Positions 1-6,564 are shown, numbered from the stretch's first letter. The stretch is DNA of 9,320 bases from Phycisphaerales bacterium UBA2266 (GCA_002347125.1 DDXG01000039.1:1-9320), one strand, 5' to 3'. Notes: generated by a model from the sequence alone, not told the origin. Translations and numbers: made by a program.

Positions 1-55
1 CGATTGCGATGCCTGCCGTCGCAATGGCGGCCGTTTTCATCGTTGAGCTTCTCAT
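1..55 (-). CDS. Start of an exported protein (partial, 5' end only)
   Basis: Only 18 codons lie in the window; the gene runs leftward off the edge. The peptide reads MRSSTMKTAAIATAGIAI, which looks like the n-region and early hydrophobic core of a Sec signal peptide. The start is chosen because a strong Shine-Dalgarno, GGAGGTG (minus strand, 67-61), sits 5 nt before the ATG at 55-53. A second in-frame ATG at codon 6 has poorer spacing. A TATAAT -10 box lies about 70 nt upstream. Function cannot be judged from so few residues; export is an inference from the signal-like start. Confidence 0.7.
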   Translation of the reverse strand, partial: MRSSTMKTAAIATAGIAI

Positions 56-127
56 GATGTCACCTCCATACATCCTGGCGGAACAAGACTCCAATGCCCG
101 ATACGACACGGGAACGACGTGAGCGGG

Positions 128-156
128 ATTATACCCGGCCGGCGGCCCGGACTCCA
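128..156 (-). promoter_or_regulatory. Candidate promoter for the leftward gene at 55
   Basis: A perfect TATAAT lies at 133-128 on the minus strand. With a 17-bp spacer the -35 position is TGGAGT (156-151), only 3/6 to consensus, so the call rests on the -10. The spacer is a GC-rich near-palindrome (CCGGGCCGCCGGCCGG). Expected transcription start is near 121, giving a leader of about 65 nt that includes the GGAGGTG ribosome site. Confidence 0.5.
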
Positions 157-211
157 CTGCAATTGCTCTTTTGAATGCGGCAGGGGGGGCGGGTTTGCGA
201 CCCGTGCGCAG

Positions 212-297
212 AAAAAAAGCCCCTGTGACAGTCGCGAATGTATTCCAGTATTCATCGTTCGATATGTTTGAAATATTCGCCTGCCGACCACAGGGGC
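212..297 (-). ncRNA. Long two-part hairpin ending in a T-run: candidate small RNA or intrinsic terminator
   Basis: On the minus strand, GCCCCTGTG (297-289) pairs with CACAGGGGC (227-219), a perfect 9-bp closing stem, followed at once by seven T (218-212). This is the form of a Rho-independent terminator. Inside, GCGAAT (280-275) pairs with ATTCGC (239-234), and ATTTC (274-270) pairs with GGAAT (246-242, one G-T wobble) after a 2-nt bulge. That leaves an apical loop of about 23 nt. No credible minus-strand protein gene lies upstream, and the leftward gene has its own -10 box downstream, so an independent short RNA of about 90-130 nt is plausible. I recognise no RNA family. It is not a tRNA (no T-arm). 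I see no strong promoter just upstream, which lowers confidence in the RNA-gene reading; the terminator signal itself is clear. Confidence 0.5.
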
Positions 298-650
298 GAC
301 GAGCCAGATTGTCTGTACTGTAAATCGGCGCGCGGTGGCGAACCTCTTGAACATTTTTCCGGGGCTGCCGCCGGGGCCGTCATGGGCGCGTCAAACCAGG
401 CAAGATCGCCCCGCGGGAGTCATCTTCCGCCCCTTATCCGCCTTACCCCGGACCCTCCATGGAATAGGCCGGTGGCTTGCCATTACCGCGGCAGATCCGC
501 CGGTTTAACCCCCATAACCTGCGGCGGCCGGTGCCCTTGCTCCACGAAGAAATTGCGAAAAATGCTCACTGCGGGGCACAGAATCCGAGGTCCGCCCATC
601 GAGAGGCCATGTGCAGCGGGCCTGTCGCGGCGTCCTATACCCTGACGTGG
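298..650. other. Non-coding stretch without recognised features
   Basis: Small open frames occur on both strands, as expected in GC-rich DNA, but none has a ribosome site, plausible composition or family resemblance. No tRNA, repeat or clear promoter is visible except those annotated at the two ends. Weak -10-like hexamers (TACAGT, GACAAT) occur on the minus strand near 305-325, in the right place to start the hairpin RNA, but they lack a matching -35. Confidence 0.5.
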
Positions 651-679
651 TTGCCCGGGGCGGGCCATTGGCCTATACT
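651..679 (+). promoter_or_regulatory. Sigma70-type promoter of the O-methyltransferase-like gene
   Basis: TTGCCC (651-656, 4/6) is followed by exactly 17 bp and then TATACT (674-679, 5/6). Transcription should begin near 686, giving a leader of about 45 nt to the ATG at 731. Because the promoter lies inside the longer open frame starting at 611, it argues that the upstream in-frame ATGs are not the real start. Confidence 0.6.
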
Positions 680-730
680 CGGGCCATGCCGGAGTATGAA
701 CCGGCGTCCGGATTTCCGCAGGAGTCTACG

Positions 731-1417
731 ATGAGAAAGACCATTGCACTGCTGTTGCTGGCCGCCACGGTCCTGTTGGCGGTGGAGAAGACGCCATCCC
801 CGAGCCTATCCTGGCTCGACGCCCCCCCTCTGGCCGCGGACAAGGGCGAGCAGCGGATTCTCGACGTGCTGGCCGAGATGACGGCCAGAGACGGCCGGGG
901 CGACCTGAACATCACGCCCGACGACGGCCGGCTGCTGCGATTGCTTGCCGAGGCCGCGGGCGCCCGGCATGTCGTCGAGATCGGCACGAGCCACGGCTAT
1001 TCGGGCCTTTGGTTCACGCTGGCGCTGCGGCGGACGGGCGGACGGCTGACGACGCACGAGATCGACGCCGACCGCGTCAAGACCGCCGGCGGCAACTTTC
1101 GGCAGGCCGGTGTCGAGGACCTGGTTGCCATCGTCCGGGGCGACGCGCACGAAACGGTCGCCGACATCAATGGGCCGGTCGATATCCTGTTTCTCGACGG
1201 CGACAAGGATGGGAATATGGACTATCTCGAACAGCTCCTGCCCCGTATCCGGCCGGGCGGCCTGATCATTGCGCACTCGGCCGCCAACCAGGCCGACCGC
1301 ATGAGCGACTACCTCCAGGCCGTGACTACCAATCCGCAACTGGAGACCCGCTTTTTTCACATGACCGAGCACGGCCTGGCCGTGACGCTGAAAAAGCGGC
1401 TGGGGCCCGCTGAGTGA
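731..1417 (+). CDS. Exported class I SAM-dependent O-methyltransferase-fold protein
   Basis: 228 residues. The start at 731 is chosen for AGGAG (720-724) spaced 6 nt, the promoter at 651-679, and a signal peptide (MRKTIALLLLAATVLLAVEK). From residue 38 on it resembles the catechol O-methyltransferase-like family (Methyltransf_3 type): SAM-binding motif I VVEIGTSHGYSG (81-92), acidic E110 expected to hold the ribose, and LFLDGDKDGN (153-162), the motif carrying the first metal-ligand Asp in COMT. The strand that normally ends in Asp-Asn (second and third metal ligands) reads GGLIIAHSA (176-184), so those ligands are absent and a metal-dependent COMT mechanism is doubtful. A leader on a SAM-dependent enzyme is also odd, since SAM is cytoplasmic; the segment could instead be a membrane anchor. 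The substrate is unknown. It is a single-gene unit, convergent with the serine hydrolase gene. Confidence 0.8.
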   Translation: MRKTIALLLLAATVLLAVEKTPSPSLSWLDAPPLAADKGEQRILDVLAEMTARDGRGDLNITPDDGRLLRLLAEAAGARHVVEIGTSHGYSGLWFTLALRRTGGRLTTHEIDADRVKTAGGNFRQAGVEDLVAIVRGDAHETVADINGPVDILFLDGDKDGNMDYLEQLLPRIRPGGLIIAHSAANQADRMSDYLQAVTTNPQLETRFFHMTEHGLAVTLKKRLGPAE

Positions 1418-1431
1418 CTATCCTGAAACCG

Positions 1432-1541
1432 GAATCCGGGTTGTCAAGCTGAGTGAAACGAAGTATCCCGGCCTCTGATGGAAGTGGTCACAAGCTCGCA
1501 GCCCAGATTCTTCGCTTCGCTCAGAATGACGCGCCGGATTC
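1432..1541. repeat. 110-bp imperfect inverted repeat between convergent genes
   Basis: Two 37-nt arms (1432-1468 and 1505-1541) flank a 36-nt loop. Comparing arm 1 with the reverse complement of arm 2, both begin GAATCCGG, then 3 differing bases, then GTCA, and both continue with CTGAG.GAA.CGAAG; 28 of 37 positions agree. The core GTCATTCTGAGCGAAGCGAA (arm 2, reverse strand) looks to me like a dispersed intergenic repeat type met in many bacterial genomes, but that is recollection and not a search result. Folded RNA would make a long hairpin about 15 nt past the methyltransferase stop and 48 nt past the hydrolase stop. It may therefore stop transcription from both sides, although neither side has a T-run. 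Confidence 0.65.
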
Positions 1542-1588
1542 TGACATGGCTTTCAACGACTGACGACCAGCGGCTATTCGTCCCTCGT

Positions 1589-2977
1589 CTATCCTCCCCC
1601 GTCCATCGAGTCCCCCCGTCGTGCGTAGCCGCAGGCGCGGAATACTATGTCGGCGACTCCCACGCGAACGGCGCGGGTCTTGCCGGCGTCGTCGGGGTGG
1701 ACGCTGTTGGTCAGGATGATGATGTAGACGCCGCCGCAGGGGTCGCAGACGAGGGATGTGCCGGTGTAGCCGCTGTGGCAGAAGGCCTCGGCCGGTCCGT
1801 ACGCACCCTTGAGCCATGCGTAGCCGCTGCTGACGTCGAAGCCGTAGGCCCGGCCGTGCGACTGTTCGGTGGTCAGCAGCCGCACCGACTCGGCTGAGAG
1901 CACCCGACGGCCGTTGAGTTCGCCGCCATTGAGCAGCATCCGACAGAAGAGCGACAGGTCGCGGGCCGTCGAGAAGAGCCCGGCATTGCCGGATACGCCG
2001 CCGGCGAGCCTTGCCAGGGGGTCGTGCACGATGCCGCGGAGGGGCTGGCCATCGACCACCTGTGTCGCGGCGATACGGCCCTGGATCGTGGCGAAGGCAT
2101 CCGGACTTTGGTGGCCTTGGCCGGACAATGCCGCTGCCCACGCCAATGCCGCGTGCTCCGGGCCCCGCATCAAGTGCGGGGTGACAGGAGGAAGGTGAAA
2201 GGCAGAAGGCAAGAAGGCAGAAGGTCTGGACTGGCCTTCGGCGACGGAGTCCTCAAGGGGAGTGAACTGCGTCTGGTACATGCCGAGGGGGCGGTACAGC
2301 TCATGCTCGATGAAGGCGTCGAAGGGCCGGCCGGTTACGATCTCGACGATTCGGGCCAGGGTGATGTAGCCCAGGCAACTGTAGCGGAAGGTCTCGCCGG
2401 GGCCGTTCATCGCCCGCAGGCCGCAGATTTTGCCCAGGACTGCATCGCGGCAGCCCGGCCCGAACCGCTTCTCCAGCGGGGCCGCACTGGTGTAGGCGGG
2501 CAGGCCCGAGGTATGCGTCAGGAGGTGGCGGATTCGCACGTCCTGCTTGCCGCCGCAGGCGAAGGTCGGCAGATAGACGCGGACGTGGTCGTCGAGGCTG
2601 AGTTGCCCCCGTTCAGCCAGCAGCAGCACGGCCGGGGCCGTCGCCAGCGGTTTGGTCAGCGAGGCCAGGTCGAACAGCGTGTTCTTCTGCATCAGCCGCC
2701 GCTGGGGCTGGACGCAACGGTCGCCGAACGCCTCGAAATACACGATCCGGTTGCCCTGGCCCACCAGTACCACCGCCCCAGGGAAACTGCCCGCCCGAAT
2801 CTCCCGCCAGACCACCTGTCGTATTACGGCGTGCGTATTGCGTATTACGGCGGCGGAACCCGCCTGCGGCGGCGGTGTCTGTGTTTCGTCGGGATATGGG
2901 CGCACCCGGCCGTGCGCCGGCCCCGCAAGGCCTCCCAAGGCCGTCAAACCGACAAGCGCACATAGCATCCAACGCAT
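1589..2977 (-). CDS. Exported serine hydrolase, beta-lactamase/PBP4*-like (class C fold)
   Basis: 462 residues from the ATG at 2977-2975, chosen for GGAG spaced 8 nt and a signal peptide (MRWMLCALVGLTALGGLAG). An in-frame ATG at 3019 also exists, but the likely -10 box covers it. Family landmarks: FPGAVVLVGQG near 65-75, the catalytic tetrad S106-L-T-K109 (SxxK), LLTHTSGLP (152-160), Y199-S-C201 at the YxN position, GNAGLFSTARDL (330-341), and H401-S-G403 at the KTG/HxG position. Such proteins act in the periplasm as esterases, D-Ala-D-Ala peptidases or related acyl hydrolases; the substrate cannot be told. Oddities: Cys replaces the usual Asn/Asp of YxN; residues about 245-300 are far longer than usual between GMxxTxFxP and RIAxT, and part of that excess is encoded by a palindromic repeat and a heptamer array; a second heptamer array encodes 43-53 (VIRNTHAVIR). 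The frame stays open throughout, so the gene may still work. Confidence 0.85.
   Translation of the reverse strand: MRWMLCALVGLTALGGLAGPAHGRVRPYPDETQTPPPQAGSAAVIRNTHAVIRQVVWREIRAGSFPGAVVLVGQGNRIVYFEAFGDRCVQPQRRLMQKNTLFDLASLTKPLATAPAVLLLAERGQLSLDDHVRVYLPTFACGGKQDVRIRHLLTHTSGLPAYTSAAPLEKRFGPGCRDAVLGKICGLRAMNGPGETFRYSCLGYITLARIVEIVTGRPFDAFIEHELYRPLGMYQTQFTPLEDSVAEGQSRPSAFLPSAFHLPPVTPHLMRGPEHAALAWAAALSGQGHQSPDAFATIQGRIAATQVVDGQPLRGIVHDPLARLAGGVSGNAGLFSTARDLSLFCRMLLNGGELNGRRVLSAESVRLLTTEQSHGRAYGFDVSSGYAWLKGAYGPAEAFCHSGYTGTSLVCDPCGGVYIIILTNSVHPDDAGKTRAVRVGVADIVFRACGYARRGDSMDGGG
2161..2185. repeat. Palindromic repeat unit inserted in frame in the serine hydrolase gene
   Basis: CCCCGCA (2163-2169) and TGCGGGG (2175-2181) form a perfect 7-bp stem around TCAAG, bordered by GG and TGAC. 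On the coding strand it reads as VTPHLMRGP (hydrolase residues 265-273). The unit looks like the short dispersed palindromes (GTCACCCCGCACTTGATGCG form) found between genes in many bacteria; that likeness is from memory. It directly abuts a heptamer array, so the two probably entered together. Confidence 0.6.
2191..2226. repeat. Degenerate heptamer tandem array, unit GAAGGCA
   Basis: Plus-strand units: GAAGGTG, AAAGGCA, GAAGGCA, a single extra A, GAAGGCA, GAAGGTC. Read on the minus strand it encodes RPSAFLPSAFHLP (residues 251-263 of the hydrolase). Since 7 is not a multiple of 3, the array passes through all three frames and still meets no stop; the extra A contributes to the total length that keeps the gene in frame. 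Confidence 0.7.
2820..2847. repeat. Degenerate heptamer tandem array, unit CGTATTA/G
   Basis: Units in exact 7-bp register: CGTATTA, CGGCGTG, CGTATTG, CGTATTA. The 11-mer CGTATTACGGC occurs at 2820-2830 and again at 2841-2851, 21 bp (7 codons) apart, which gives the repeated AVIR in the hydrolase (AVIRNTHAVIR, residues 43-53). It lies in the linker between signal peptide and catalytic domain, where an insertion would be tolerated. Confidence 0.6.
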
Positions 2978-3017
2978 AAACGAGACTCCAAAAGCCGTGC
3001 CAAGCGACTGCTTGCTC

Positions 3018-3046
3018 ATTTTACCGCATCCTGCGGGGCTGCGAAA
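3018..3046 (-). promoter_or_regulatory. Candidate promoter of the serine hydrolase gene
   Basis: On the minus strand TAAAAT (3023-3018, 5/6) is preceded by a 17-bp spacer and TTTCGC (3046-3041, 3/6). Transcription would start near 3011 and give a leader of about 34 nt that holds the GGAG ribosome site. The -35 is poor, which fits activator dependence; direct repeats lie just upstream. Confidence 0.4.
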
Positions 3047-3071
3047 TACGCAAATCAATGGGGCTATCGCC

Positions 3072-3141
3072 ATACGTGGTAAATACGCAATTTGGTGTCC
3101 CATTGGGGAACTTGGGATCGATGGGATACGTGGTAAATACG
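3072..3141. promoter_or_regulatory. Two 16-bp direct repeats, candidate activator sites
   Basis: ATACGTGGTAAATACG occurs perfectly at 3072-3087 and 3126-3141, 54 bp apart. That is close to five helical turns, so both would face the same side of DNA. The second copy runs into a perfect palindrome, AAATACGTATTT (3135-3146). A third half-site, AAATACG, lies at 3044-3050 over the proposed -35. Relative to a start near 3011 the two repeats are centred at about -69 and -123, usual places for activator binding. The regulator is unknown; the sites could also be remnants of another short repeat family. Confidence 0.45.
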
Positions 3142-3226
3142 TATTTTCACCTGTCATGCACATTGTGACGTTCTTTCCTCTTGACAATGGGTCACCAGCC
3201 GACGTAGGCTGACGCCACATTCATCG

Positions 3227-3258
3227 AGCGTTGCAGCGTTGCAGCGTTGTGGCATTGT
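3227..3258. repeat. Octamer tandem array, unit AGCGTTGC
   Basis: Four consecutive units, AGCGTTGC, AGCGTTGC, AGCGTTGT and GGCATTGT, in non-coding DNA between two divergent genes. The unit length is 8, unlike the 7 of the other arrays in this window, and the sequence is unrelated to them. Confidence 0.65.
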
Positions 3259-3541
3259 GATTTGGATCTGCGAGGCCGTTGGCAGGAGGATCCCGGCGGT
3301 GCGATCATGCAGGGTCAATCCTGGAACGAGGCGTGGCATGCTTCCCCAGAGGCTGGCGGCGGACTATTGGCGGGGAGAAAAGAGGCGATGGCAGTGACAT
3401 AAGGGTGCGGTCTGTCTGTGCCGACAAGGGCCTGTGCTGGTGCGCTCATTCGTAGACACTTGGGCAGTCAACGTAATGTACATCAATACGAAGCGTCTCA
3501 GTGAACAGCAGTGGAAAATCGCAAATGTCTTAACGACCGGT
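3259..3541. other. Non-coding leader region of the propeller-protein gene
   Basis: No protein gene, RNA gene or repeat is recognised. I could not find a convincing promoter for the downstream gene; the best pair, TTGGGC (3460-3465) with TCAATA (3483-3488), is too weak to call. A TTGACA at 3181-3186 has no acceptable -10 behind it. Confidence 0.4.
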
Positions 3542-3555
3542 AAAGGAGACCAGCT

Positions 3556-6500
3556 ATGGAATATCATCGCATGTGCCTGAACAGAAAGGTGATCATCGCA
3601 AGCTTGTTGATTCTTGGTGCATCTGTCTTCAGCGGCCCGGCTTACGGAGCAGACAGTCCGCTTGCCCTGGAATGGGAGAGAGTTATTGGTGGGGCCGCTG
3701 ACGATTGGGGGGTTTGTGTTCAGACGACCACTGACGGAGGGTTCATTGTCGGAGGCACGACGCACTCATACGGCGCCGGAGAGTGCGATGCCTATCTGGT
3801 GAAAATCGATTCCAAGGGCGAAGAAGTCTGGCCGACCGCCAGAACCTTTGGCGGCAGCATGTACGAAGTGTGTCATTGGCTCCAAGAGACGCGCGACGGG
3901 GGCTATATTCTTGTCGGGGCTACGAGTTCTTTTGGTGCAGGTTCGCATGACGTGTATGTTGTAAAAACGGATGCAGATGGTATCGAACAATGGTACAGGA
4001 CATATGGTGGCAGCGGCAGTGACATGGGCGCGTATATCGAAGCTACCTCCGACGGCGGATACATCATCGCAGGCTGGACTCACTCCTACAGCAACTCGGA
4101 TGACGTCTACGTGATCAAAATCGATGTGTCTGGGAACATGTTGTGGGATTGCCGGTTTGGGGGACACTCATGGGACTACGCAAGCTCCGTTCGAGAAGTG
4201 GGTGACGGTTTCATCATTGTGGGTGAGACGAGCTCATATGGAACTGGAGGCGATGTGCTTTGGGCAAAGATCGACTTGAACGGAACGTTGCTGAATCCGT
4301 ACCCGCTTGCTATTGGGGGGGCGGGTCGGGAGATCGGGACTCGTCTCCGTCTCAGCGCTGACGGACAGTGCATTGTTCCCGGCTGGACTTCGTCCTTTGG
4401 CGCAGGCGGGTGGGACGCGTACCTTCTGAAGACCGATCTCTCCGGCGTTGTTGAGTGGCAGAAGGCTTATGGGGGATCAGAAAACGACTTCGGTTCAGAC
4501 GTCATCGTGTACGGTGACGGGGGGTATGCTGTCTTGGGCTACACGGCGTCATCCGGCGCGGGGGGCTATGACATTTGTGTCGTTCGGACGAATTCGGGCG
4601 GTGAAGAGATAGGGAGCGCCACACTCATAGGCAAGAGCGGCGATGAGTACGGGTACTGCATGACATCAACCCCAGATGGAGGACTTGTGATCGCGGGAAT
4701 GACAAACTCCGAGGGCGGAGGAGGATTTGATATCTATGTAGCCAAGTTGCGCGAGGCGTGCGAACCGAGTGGTGTTGTTTGTGAACCCGGTGATGTTGTC
4801 GTAGCCGGCTATGTGCAGCGGGACGTGCGCGTATATGATGGCGAAACCGGAGCCTATAAGGGGGTCCTCATTCCGCCGCAACCCTATGCAATGGGCGGGT
4901 TGGCGTTTGGACCTGACGGCAACCTGTACGCCACCATGCATGGAGGCGACAAGGTTGTGCGCCTTGACATGAACACGCGCCAACTGACCGATTTTGTGAT
5001 CGGCGATTCTGGAGGCCTTGACGGCCCGGCCGGATTGACATTCGGACCGGATGGGGATCTCTACGTGGCGAGCAACCACACACGGCAGATCCTGAGATAT
5101 GACGGGTGCACCCGAACGTTTAAGGAGGTTGTTCCATCTCTCCCGGAGTTGACTCCGAGTGCGCCGAACGGCGTCGCGTTTGGGCCTGACGGCAACTTGT
5201 ATACCACATGGGGGCAGCCCACGAACAAGGTTATCCGCTACAACATGCGAACGGGCGTCGTTGATGACTTCGTGCCCAGCGTCGCCGGAGAGCTTCTTCA
5301 TCCCGTCGGGCTGGCCTTCGCTTGGCCGCAGCAGTTGTACGTCGTCAGCCAGGAGAATGATCGGGTAATCACCTACGGGGCCGAGGACGGACAGCATGTC
5401 AGCTCCATCGTGCCGACCAGCATTCCTTTCGACGACCCGCAGTGGATTGCCAAGGGTCCTGAGGGCGTGCTGTACGTCAATGGCCACCTGTCGGGAAACG
5501 TGGTGAGAATCCAGATACAGGATGGGGCGTGCACAGAGTTCATCAAAGAACTTGATCACCCGTGCGGGTTGGCGGTCGTTCCGCCAGCACATTGCCCTCC
5601 CGTTGTTGACGCCGGCGAGAATGTGCAGATATTGAGCAGCGAACAGCCCGGCACGGTGATTAGTGGGACGGCCAGCGATGCCGATGGGGATCAACTTGAA
5701 TATCGCTGGATGGAGGCGGAGGCCGTGCTTCTGGATTGGACGGCGGTTCCTGAGACGAGCCAGTGCAATCTGGAATTGGCGGATCTGGTACCTTTGGCCA
5801 CTGGGAACCATACTCTGACTCTTGAGGTCCGGGAGTTCGGCGCGACAGATTCGCCTGTTTCGGACACAATGATTCTGACGGTTGAAAACTCCCCGCCGGA
5901 GGCCGTGCCGGCGCCGAATAGTCAGATTGTGGAGATCGGTATTGATCCGATTGTCGTTGTTGCGGATGTGGCGGACTTCGACGGCGATATGCTTGGCTAT
6001 GAGTGGAAGAAGGGCATGGATGTTCTCGCCGGCGGCACCATCGCAACGCCGGCGGGCGGCGGCGCAGTCCCGATTCCGGCCCTCTGTATAGAACCGGGCG
6101 ATCCGCGATTCCCACTCGGCACACATGCCATCGAACTTGTTGTAGATGACGGCACCAATACGGCGGTCTCGGCGACTGTGACGGTCTGCGTACAGGATTC
6201 CCAGGCGCCGAGCATCAGTCCGCTGCCGAGTGTGACTATCTTGTGGCCGCCGAATCATGAGTTGCAGCCGGTTACGATTGTGGCCTACGCCTTCGACAAT
6301 GGCGGCGGGGCGATCACCTTGTCCGTTGGCGTTGAGAGCAGCCAACCGCCGGATGCGACGGCTGATGGCGCGACGATTCCGGACTATTACGTCGACTCGA
6401 TTGACCATGCAGGCGGGATTATCGAGCTTCGTCTACGATCGGAGCGGGCGGGCACGGGCGATGGGCGGACGTACACCATCACTATCACCGCCACCGATGA

Positions 6501-6564
6501 GAGTCTCAACTCTTCCGTGGCTATCGTGACAATCCGTGCGCCGCACGACAAGCGCAAGAAGTAG
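3556..6564 (+). CDS. Large secreted protein: two beta-propellers, Ig-like domains, WPPNH C-terminal domain
   Basis: 1002 residues. AAAGGAG (3542-3548) spaced 7 nt fixes the start. Signal peptide about 1-31 (hydrophobic core VIIASLLILGASVF, cleavage after AYG). Residues 44-400 hold seven repeats of about 52 residues with the core DGGYIIAG.T.S.GAG..D.Y (then VKxD..G..xW), suggesting a seven-bladed propeller. Residues 411-676 hold about six NHL/SMP-30-like repeats built on GLAFGPDGNLYV, a second propeller. Residues 681-776 and 779-878 look like Ig/PKD-like domains (DADGDQLEYRW; DFDGDMLGYEW). Residues 882-998 carry LWPPNHELQPVTI and end in APHD, a domain seen at the C-terminus of many secreted proteins. 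No catalytic motif, dockerin, PEP-CTERM or T9SS sorting signal is visible, and the tail is DKRKK. Likely role: extracellular or surface binding. Codon third positions look more A/T-rich than in its neighbours, mostly in the first propeller, which may mean a different origin. Confidence 0.85.
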   Translation: MEYHRMCLNRKVIIASLLILGASVFSGPAYGADSPLALEWERVIGGAADDWGVCVQTTTDGGFIVGGTTHSYGAGECDAYLVKIDSKGEEVWPTARTFGGSMYEVCHWLQETRDGGYILVGATSSFGAGSHDVYVVKTDADGIEQWYRTYGGSGSDMGAYIEATSDGGYIIAGWTHSYSNSDDVYVIKIDVSGNMLWDCRFGGHSWDYASSVREVGDGFIIVGETSSYGTGGDVLWAKIDLNGTLLNPYPLAIGGAGREIGTRLRLSADGQCIVPGWTSSFGAGGWDAYLLKTDLSGVVEWQKAYGGSENDFGSDVIVYGDGGYAVLGYTASSGAGGYDICVVRTNSGGEEIGSATLIGKSGDEYGYCMTSTPDGGLVIAGMTNSEGGGGFDIYVAKLREACEPSGVVCEPGDVVVAGYVQRDVRVYDGETGAYKGVLIPPQPYAMGGLAFGPDGNLYATMHGGDKVVRLDMNTRQLTDFVIGDSGGLDGPAGLTFGPDGDLYVASNHTRQILRYDGCTRTFKEVVPSLPELTPSAPNGVAFGPDGNLYTTWGQPTNKVIRYNMRTGVVDDFVPSVAGELLHPVGLAFAWPQQLYVVSQENDRVITYGAEDGQHVSSIVPTSIPFDDPQWIAKGPEGVLYVNGHLSGNVVRIQIQDGACTEFIKELDHPCGLAVVPPAHCPPVVDAGENVQILSSEQPGTVISGTASDADGDQLEYRWMEAEAVLLDWTAVPETSQCNLELADLVPLATGNHTLTLEVREFGATDSPVSDTMILTVENSPPEAVPAPNSQIVEIGIDPIVVVADVADFDGDMLGYEWKKGMDVLAGGTIATPAGGGAVPIPALCIEPGDPRFPLGTHAIELVVDDGTNTAVSATVTVCVQDSQAPSISPLPSVTILWPPNHELQPVTIVAYAFDNGGGAITLSVGVESSQPPDATADGATIPDYYVDSIDHAGGIIELRLRSERAGTGDGRTYTITITATDESLNSSVAIVTIRAPHDKRKK

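Noticed and set aside
219..297. tRNA reading of the hairpin (7-bp acceptor-like GCCCCTG/CAGGGGC)
   Set aside because: No T-arm with a GTTCRA-like loop, no D-arm, no anticodon stem in register; the T-run after the stem indicates a terminator.
52..354. 100-codon minus-strand frame
   Set aside because: It spans the hairpin/T-run and the promoter of the leftward gene, lacks a ribosome site and ends over that gene's own start; composition is unlike a protein.
611..730. Upstream extension of the methyltransferase-like gene to the ATG at 611
   Set aside because: A promoter (651-679) lies within the extension, and the ATG at 731 has both a good RBS and a signal peptide directly after it.
2024..2965. 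Long open frame (313 codons) on the plus strand opposite the serine hydrolase
   Set aside because: It is an antisense shadow of a GC-rich gene: the hydrolase motifs are on the minus strand, and this frame has no family resemblance and no ribosome site.
3181..3209. TTGACA as a plus-strand promoter
   Set aside because: No acceptable -10 at 16-18 bp, and the next gene starts more than 340 bp further on.
2978..3220. Upstream extension of the serine hydrolase to the ATG at 3220
   Set aside because: The extra residues would place the signal peptide internally. They also contain the direct repeats and the likely promoter, while GGAG 8 nt before 2977 supports the shorter start.
4666..6408. 580-codon open frame on the minus strand inside the propeller-protein gene
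   Set aside because: The plus-strand frame has a signal peptide, clear repeats and an RBS; the antisense product is Arg/His-rich with no recognisable domain.
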